From NCBI GenBank assembly GCA_025355035.1, contig JANXLS010001067.1:1-11476 (forward strand): a stretch of 11,476 nucleotides of DNA. The letters run 5' to 3'. Both the position numbers and the translations under genes were made by a program. The stretch comes from Planctomycetota bacterium. GTDB lineage: Bacteria; Planctomycetota; SZUA-567; H5-PLA8. Of the stretch, positions 7,863 to 11,476 are shown in pieces. The notes beneath the pieces are model-generated. The model was not told where the DNA came from. It saw nothing but the letters and a program-made list of their open reading frames with translations, and ran no database searches. How positions within the stretch are numbered: position 1 is the first letter of the stretch; each line of letters opens with the position of its first letter.

Positions 7863-9569
7863 TTGAACGGTTTAGTTTATTCGATTGACGACGATGCGGA
7901 TAACACGCCCGTCTACTGGATGGGCATCGCCGTGGGCGCGCTGTTGCTCCACGGACTGTTCTTTTTCTTCATGCCATTGAATATCACGTTCCCGTCCGCC
8001 GTCGAAGAACCCGTCACCGTCACGCTCGACGATTCCCTGCTGAACATGCTTGAAGATTCCGCGGCAGCGACCGCAATCAAAACCGAATCGCAACCCGCCA
8101 AAACCGAATTCGCGACAGTGAAACCCAATCTCGTCCCAGCACCGCTCGTGCCCGACGACTCCCTCGCCGCCATCGTCGAACCGCCACCCGCTCTTCCCAA
8201 AAAAGATGCCGCGGCACCCCAACCCAATCAGCCCGCGCCACCCGTCGCCAAGCAGGATCCGGCCAAAGACGGTACGACCGACAATCGCCCATTGAACGAA
8301 AAAGATTTGGTCCCGTTAAAGCCCAATTCCCAATCCGCATTCGACGAAAACAAGAACGTCTCCAAGACCGCATCGCGCGAAGCGTACCTCTCCGACCGCA
8401 ACAGCACCGCCGCCGATCGGGGCCCAAAAAATTTACCCCAGGGCGATCCTTACATTGATAAAGGCGACACCAACCTCATTAAATACCTCGGCAAACGCGG
8501 CGAAGGCAACCGGCCCGCAGTCGCCTCCGACGTCAACAGCGGTTCCGTGAAAAAAGAAGGCTCCGAAGAATCCGGCGACGGCGGAGGCAAGCAATCCAGG
8601 GACTTTTCAAAGAGCACTCGCACCGCCGAAACCGTCTTGCTCACGCCCAAAGAATCCGCATTGAAACCCGAACCGGATCTCGAAAAGAAAATTCAACCCG
8701 CCAAAATCCAACAGCTCGAAAAGCCCGCTGAAGTCGCGATGATACCGAAGCCCGCGTCGATCGCCGTTCCGCCCGACATTCGTGTTCCAATCAAAGCCAA
8801 GCCACCGGAACCCGAACTTATCGTCTCCGACCACGGCACCGTCACTCCGCCCAAACGAGTCAAGGAAATCGTTCCCGACACCACCGTTCAATTGCCCACA
8901 AATTTCGAAGTCCAACCGCCCACACGCCCCAGACCCGCGCCGCAGATTCGTCGCACAGAAAGTGCACCGGAAACGCCGCGCGCTCAAAACGATCCATCGG
9001 TTCTACAACCCACGTCCATCGAAAAAGCCATCGACGCCCAAGCCGAATTGGACCGCTTCGAAGCCCAACTCAACGGTGTCAACACCTCCGCCTCCGCAAC
9101 CGGCGGTTTGGGCACCGGAGCGAAATTGCGCAAAGGCCAGAAAGGCCACGAGGGCAACGGCACCCTGCGACCCGGCGACGAAAACGCCGTCAGCGACGTC
9201 ACGTCCATCAACCTCGAATCCAGCGCATCCGAATTGGGCGACCCGCGTTTTGCGAAAAAATTCGACGCCAAAACCGCCTACATCAAAACCTTCGCCCGCC
9301 GCATCGACGGCAAATGGAAAGCCGACATCCAAGCCCATCTCCGCGTCCGCCTCGTGCCGGGAACAGTCTCCATTCGCATCGTCATCCGCAAAGACGGCGT
9401 CCTGCTGGAAGCCTCCGAAGCTTACCGCGACCGCGGCGTCCCCGACGATTACGTCGCCACCGCCCGTCGCGCCGTCAAAGAAGCCGCCAACCCCACCGCC
9501 GACCCATTCCCGCCGGCTTTGGAAGATCGCGAATCCATCGAGTACACCTTCAATTTCCTGTACCAATAG
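7863..9569 (+). CDS. TonB/TolA-like energy-transducer protein
   Basis: TonB-family proteins carry proton-motive energy from the inner membrane to outer-membrane receptors or envelope machines. From the TTG start the product is 568 residues: a short acidic cytoplasmic N-terminus, one transmembrane helix at about 17-37 (VYWMGIAVGALLLHGLFFFF), a very long Pro/Lys/Glu/Ala-rich periplasmic region (about 45-465), and a C-terminal TonB/TolA-like domain from about 471. That domain has the expected order: a helix ending RRIDGKW, strand pair TVSIRIVIRKDGVLLEASE, a helix with ATARRAVKEA, then DPFPPAL and a final strand ESIEYTFNFLYQ. The linker, over 400 residues, is longer than in E. coli TonB (239 residues in all). 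No ExbB/ExbD or receptor gene is in the window, so the partner is unknown. An ATG at 7701 would add 54 residues of non-coding-like sequence; an ATG at 7920 would start inside the membrane helix. Confidence 0.82.
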   Translation: MNGLVYSIDDDADNTPVYWMGIAVGALLLHGLFFFFMPLNITFPSAVEEPVTVTLDDSLLNMLEDSAAATAIKTESQPAKTEFATVKPNLVPAPLVPDDSLAAIVEPPPALPKKDAAAPQPNQPAPPVAKQDPAKDGTTDNRPLNEKDLVPLKPNSQSAFDENKNVSKTASREAYLSDRNSTAADRGPKNLPQGDPYIDKGDTNLIKYLGKRGEGNRPAVASDVNSGSVKKEGSEESGDGGGKQSRDFSKSTRTAETVLLTPKESALKPEPDLEKKIQPAKIQQLEKPAEVAMIPKPASIAVPPDIRVPIKAKPPEPELIVSDHGTVTPPKRVKEIVPDTTVQLPTNFEVQPPTRPRPAPQIRRTESAPETPRAQNDPSVLQPTSIEKAIDAQAELDRFEAQLNGVNTSASATGGLGTGAKLRKGQKGHEGNGTLRPGDENAVSDVTSINLESSASELGDPRFAKKFDAKTAYIKTFARRIDGKWKADIQAHLRVRLVPGTVSIRIVIRKDGVLLEASEAYRDRGVPDDYVATARRAVKEAANPTADPFPPALEDRESIEYTFNFLYQ

Positions 9570-9630
9570 ATCCGCTCGAAGCGAAATGCAATTCTGCCGC
9601 AAGCACTCTTGTTTTCCGGTGTATCAATCC

Positions 9631-9663
9631 CTAGTGTGGTGGATCACTCTGGATGATGATTTG
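9631..9663 (+). repeat. Left terminal inverted repeat of the MITE
   Basis: The arm begins CTAGTGTGGTGGATCACTCT and differs from the reverse complement of the right arm at four positions (9, 12, 22 and 27 of the arm). The TA at 9632-9633 is one copy of the target duplication. Confidence 0.88.
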
Positions 9664-9765
9664 ACGCCGGGTATTTTAAACGTGATCGAGGCGTCTGGCG
9701 ACGGAGCATGTTTGTATTACCTGTGACGGAGCCAGCAACGAAGAGCACGTTCAAAAGACCCAAGA

Positions 9766-9798
9766 CAAATCGTCATACAGAGTGATTCATCACACTAG
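9766..9798 (-). repeat. Right terminal inverted repeat of the MITE
   Basis: Read on the minus strand the arm begins CTAGTGTGATGAATCACTCT, matching the left arm at 29 of 33 positions. The TA at 9796-9797 is the second copy of the target duplication. Confidence 0.88.
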
Positions 9799-9825
9799 CA
9801 ACACATCAGAATAGTGCACCCAGCC

Positions 9826-9829
9826 GGAG
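9826..9829 (+). promoter_or_regulatory. Shine-Dalgarno GGAG for the DUF1552 gene
   Basis: GGAG stands seven bases before the ATG at 9837 and supports that start, which also places the twin-arginine motif correctly at residues 8-9. Confidence 0.7.
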
Positions 9830-9836
9830 CGCCACC

Positions 9837-11090
9837 ATGCCCACATTCAATCCCGCGCGCAGACATTTCCTCCGCACCAGCTCCGTGCTCCTCGCATTGC
9901 CCTGGCTCGAAAGCCTTGCTCGCGCGGACGAAAAAGCGCCGCCCAAGCGCATGGTCAACATCTGCACCGGCTTCGGTCTGTTCGGCCCGTCCTTCTTCCC
10001 CGCCACCGCCGGGCGCGACTATCAGCCCAGCGAATACCTCCAGGTGCTCAACGATCTAAGCGACCAATTCACCGTCTTCTCCGGCATCTCCCATCCCGAA
10101 ATCGGCGGCGATCACGCGTCCGAATCCTGCTTCCTCACCAGCGCCAAACACCCCACGCAAGGCGGATTTCGCAACTCTGTCTCACTTGATTTCATCGCCG
10201 CCAAACACGTCGGTAGTGCCACGCGCTTTCCGTTGCTCTCGCTCTCGACGCAAGACGCCAGCCCCCTGACGCACACGCCCAGCGGCGCGAACGTTCCGGC
10301 TCTCAGCAAGCCCTCGGACATCTTTTCGCGCCTCTTCCTCGCCGGTCAAAAGAACGACGTCGATCGCGAAATGGCACGGCTGAAACGCGGCCAGAGTGTC
10401 CTCGACAAAATGAGCGAGCGCTTCTCCACGCTAAACAAAACGCTCAGCCACAACGATCAGATTCAAATCGCCGATTACACCGAAGCCGTCCGCGACATGG
10501 AGAAGCAATTGCAAGCCGACGAAGCCTGGGTGACGAAGCCCAAGCCCATCGTCACCGAACCGATTCCGTCCGACGCCGTGGATCGGAGCGACGTGATCGG
10601 TCGCGCGAAAATCCTTTTCAATCTCACGCGCCTCGCGCTGCAAACCGATTCCACGCGCGTCGTCTCGATCTTCATTCGTGGCATGGACCTCAAGCCGCCG
10701 ATCGAAGGTGTCTCCGAAGACCACCACGGACTCTCGCATCACGGTCGCAACCCAGCGAAAATCGAACAGCTCAAAATCATCGAGAAACTCGAGATGGCCG
10801 CCTTCCGCGATTTCCTCCTAGCGCTCCGCAACACGAAGGAAGCCGGCGGATCGCTCCTCGATCAGACACAAGTTCTCATCGGCAGCAATCTCGGCGACGC
10901 CAGCGGCCACGGCACCAGCAACCTCCCGATCCTGCTCGCGGGCGGCGGCTACAAACACGGCCAGCACATCGCCGGCGACACCAAAAACAACACGCCGCTC
11001 GGAAAATTGTTCGTCAACATGCTGCACCGTTTCGGCGTCGAAACAGACTCCTTCGGCTCCGGTTCCGGCACCATCACCGGGTTGATCTAA
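9837..11090 (+). CDS. Tat-exported DUF1552 family protein
   Basis: The product is 417 residues, the usual size for DUF1552. It opens with a twin-arginine signal (A7-R8-R9-H10-F11-L12-R13), a hydrophobic run ending LPWLESLARA at residue 30, and a probable cleavage there; export is therefore folded, via Tat. Family-type segments include MVNICTGFGLFGPSFFP (39-55), the histidine cluster HHGLSHHG (296-303) and SNLGDASGHGTSNLPILLAGGG (349-370, with H358). The histidines could bind a metal or cofactor, but no reaction is established for the family to my knowledge. DUF1552 genes are frequent in Planctomycetota and Verrucomicrobiota next to PSCyt/DUF1592 cytochromes, and here such a gene follows after 74 nt. 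The two probably act together outside the cytoplasm (inference from pairing). A MITE ends 38 bases upstream of the start. Confidence 0.93.
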   Translation: MPTFNPARRHFLRTSSVLLALPWLESLARADEKAPPKRMVNICTGFGLFGPSFFPATAGRDYQPSEYLQVLNDLSDQFTVFSGISHPEIGGDHASESCFLTSAKHPTQGGFRNSVSLDFIAAKHVGSATRFPLLSLSTQDASPLTHTPSGANVPALSKPSDIFSRLFLAGQKNDVDREMARLKRGQSVLDKMSERFSTLNKTLSHNDQIQIADYTEAVRDMEKQLQADEAWVTKPKPIVTEPIPSDAVDRSDVIGRAKILFNLTRLALQTDSTRVVSIFIRGMDLKPPIEGVSEDHHGLSHHGRNPAKIEQLKIIEKLEMAAFRDFLLALRNTKEAGGSLLDQTQVLIGSNLGDASGHGTSNLPILLAGGGYKHGQHIAGDTKNNTPLGKLFVNMLHRFGVETDSFGSGSGTITGLI

Positions 11091-11154
11091 CAGAGTGTCG
11101 ACCCACGAGAACTGCGCGCGTCAGCAAGCGGTCCATTCGCTCAAAACTTTCGTC

Positions 11155-11158
11155 GAGG
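11155..11158 (+). promoter_or_regulatory. Shine-Dalgarno GAGG for the cytochrome gene
   Basis: GAGG lies six bases before the ATG at 11165, inside the 74-nt gap after the DUF1552 stop. It supports that start, which places a signal peptide directly at the N-terminus. Confidence 0.6.
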
Positions 11159-11164
11159 TCATCC

Positions 11165-11476
11165 ATGTCGCCAACGCGTCTTTCGTTCGCCCTGTTTTCA
11201 ATAGCTCTGTTCGCGCAATGCTCGGCCCAAGACGCCGCCGCCGCGTTTCAATCGCACGTCATGCCGACGCTCGCATCCACCTGCGTCAAATGCCACGGCC
11301 CAGAAAAACAAAAAGCGAAGATCAACCTGTCCGGTCCTCGCACCCTCGACCAACTCAGCGCCGAACAGCACCTCTGGTTCCGCGTCCTCGATCAAATCGA
11401 ATCCGGTAACATGCCCCCGGACGACGCCGATCTGCTCCCCGCCGACAAACGCCAGGCCATCGCCGCATGGATTCGC
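11165..11476 (+). CDS. Planctomycete-type c-type cytochrome, PSCyt1/DUF1592 protein (3' partial)
   Basis: The visible 104 codons run off the right edge without a stop. The start has GAGG at 11155-11158. Residues 1-21 form a signal peptide (hydrophobic run FALFSIALFA, likely cut after CSA); the preceding FAQC is not a proper lipobox. The haem-binding motif is C40-V-K-C43-H44, followed by GPEKQKAKINLSGPRTLD, and ESGNMPP at 79-85 supplies M83 as the probable sixth iron ligand. This order is that of PSCyt1 domains heading large planctomycete proteins, which usually continue with DUF1587, DUF1592, DUF1588 and DUF1585; those would lie beyond the window. Together with the upstream DUF1552 gene this suggests an exported redox pair of unknown substrate. 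Confidence 0.9.
   Translation, partial: MSPTRLSFALFSIALFAQCSAQDAAAAFQSHVMPTLASTCVKCHGPEKQKAKINLSGPRTLDQLSAEQHLWFRVLDQIESGNMPPDDADLLPADKRQAIAAWIR

Larger units (their letters stand above)
9631..9798. mobile_element. IS630/Tc1-mariner-type MITE (non-autonomous)
   Basis: The 168-bp stretch begins and ends with CTAG and reads as one long imperfect palindrome. The outer 33 bases on each side (9631-9663 and 9766-9798) match as inverted repeats at 29 of 33 positions. An inner arm (9669-9687 with 9743-9761) matches at 16 of 19, and CTGGC (9695-9699) pairs with GCCAG (9731-9735), leaving a loop of about 31 bases. Removing the element with one TA restores a single CTAG. IS630-family transposases are known to insert at CTAG and duplicate TA. 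There is no transposase gene, so it would have to be moved in trans by a full-length relative. It stands 38 bases before the DUF1552 start codon and may affect that gene's promoter, or act as a hairpin at the end of the TonB-like transcript. Family naming is inference from target site and shape. Confidence 0.85.

Noticed and set aside
9003..9602. 199-residue minus-strand open frame
   Set aside because: Antisense shadow of the TonB-like C-terminal domain; Gly/Val/Phe-rich without motif.
9661..9689. TTGACG inside the MITE as a -35 element of an outward promoter
   Set aside because: No acceptable -10 lies 16-18 bases downstream (the sequence there is GATCGA).
8782..9726. 314-residue plus-strand frame overlapping the TonB-like gene and running into the MITE
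   Set aside because: Its Ser/Pro/Lys/Arg-rich translation is the +1 shadow of the TonB-like linker; the real frame has a membrane helix and a TonB-type C-terminus.
11095..11409. 104-residue plus-strand frame at the right end
   Set aside because: The overlapping frame from 11165 encodes a signal peptide and CVKCH haem motif and is the real gene.

Overview
The window looks like a piece of a Planctomycetota (or closely related PVC-group) chromosome of moderately high GC. The strongest taxonomic hints are the pair at the right end, a Tat-exported DUF1552 protein followed by a planctomycete-type c-type cytochrome of the PSCyt1/DUF1592 kind. A very large GspK-like pseudopilin carrying a LamG-like module fits the same group. 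The assignment is inferred from gene content, not from a marker-gene phylogeny.

Layout, left to right. Positions 1-5691 (+) are the 3' 1,896 codons of a giant secretion-type protein whose start lies left of the window. It has GspK-like halves, a cysteine-containing LamG-like region, a long polyproline tract and a C-terminal domain. It is translationally coupled (ATGA overlap, strong Shine-Dalgarno) to a small exported protein of unknown function at 5688-6167 (+). A bidirectional hairpin terminator at 6217-6244 separates this pair from a convergent gene at 6249-7052 (-), a membrane-anchored peptidoglycan amidase of the PGRP/Amidase_2 fold. A short divergent promoter region leads to smpB at 7170-7661 (+), the tmRNA partner for ribosome rescue. 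Next is a TonB/TolA-like energy-transducer protein, best started at the TTG at 7863 and ending at 9569 (+).

The gap 9570-9836 holds the clearest unlabelled element. It is a 168-bp imperfect palindrome (9631-9798) with TA duplications inside CTAG, exactly as expected of a non-autonomous IS630/Tc1-mariner-type MITE. It sits just upstream of the DUF1552 gene (9837-11090, +). That gene is followed after 74 nt by the start of a c-type cytochrome gene (11165 to beyond the window, +), with a signal peptide, a CVKCH haem site and a likely Met ligand.

Most of the gene products act outside the cytoplasm: a pseudopilin-like surface protein, an exported small protein, a cell-wall amidase, a TonB-like transducer, a Tat substrate and an exported cytochrome. 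SmpB is the cytoplasmic exception. No CRISPR array, tRNA, rRNA or defence island was seen. The items most worth a second look are the MITE, the giant GspK-LamG protein with its coupled small partner, and the start-site questions at smpB and the TonB-like gene.
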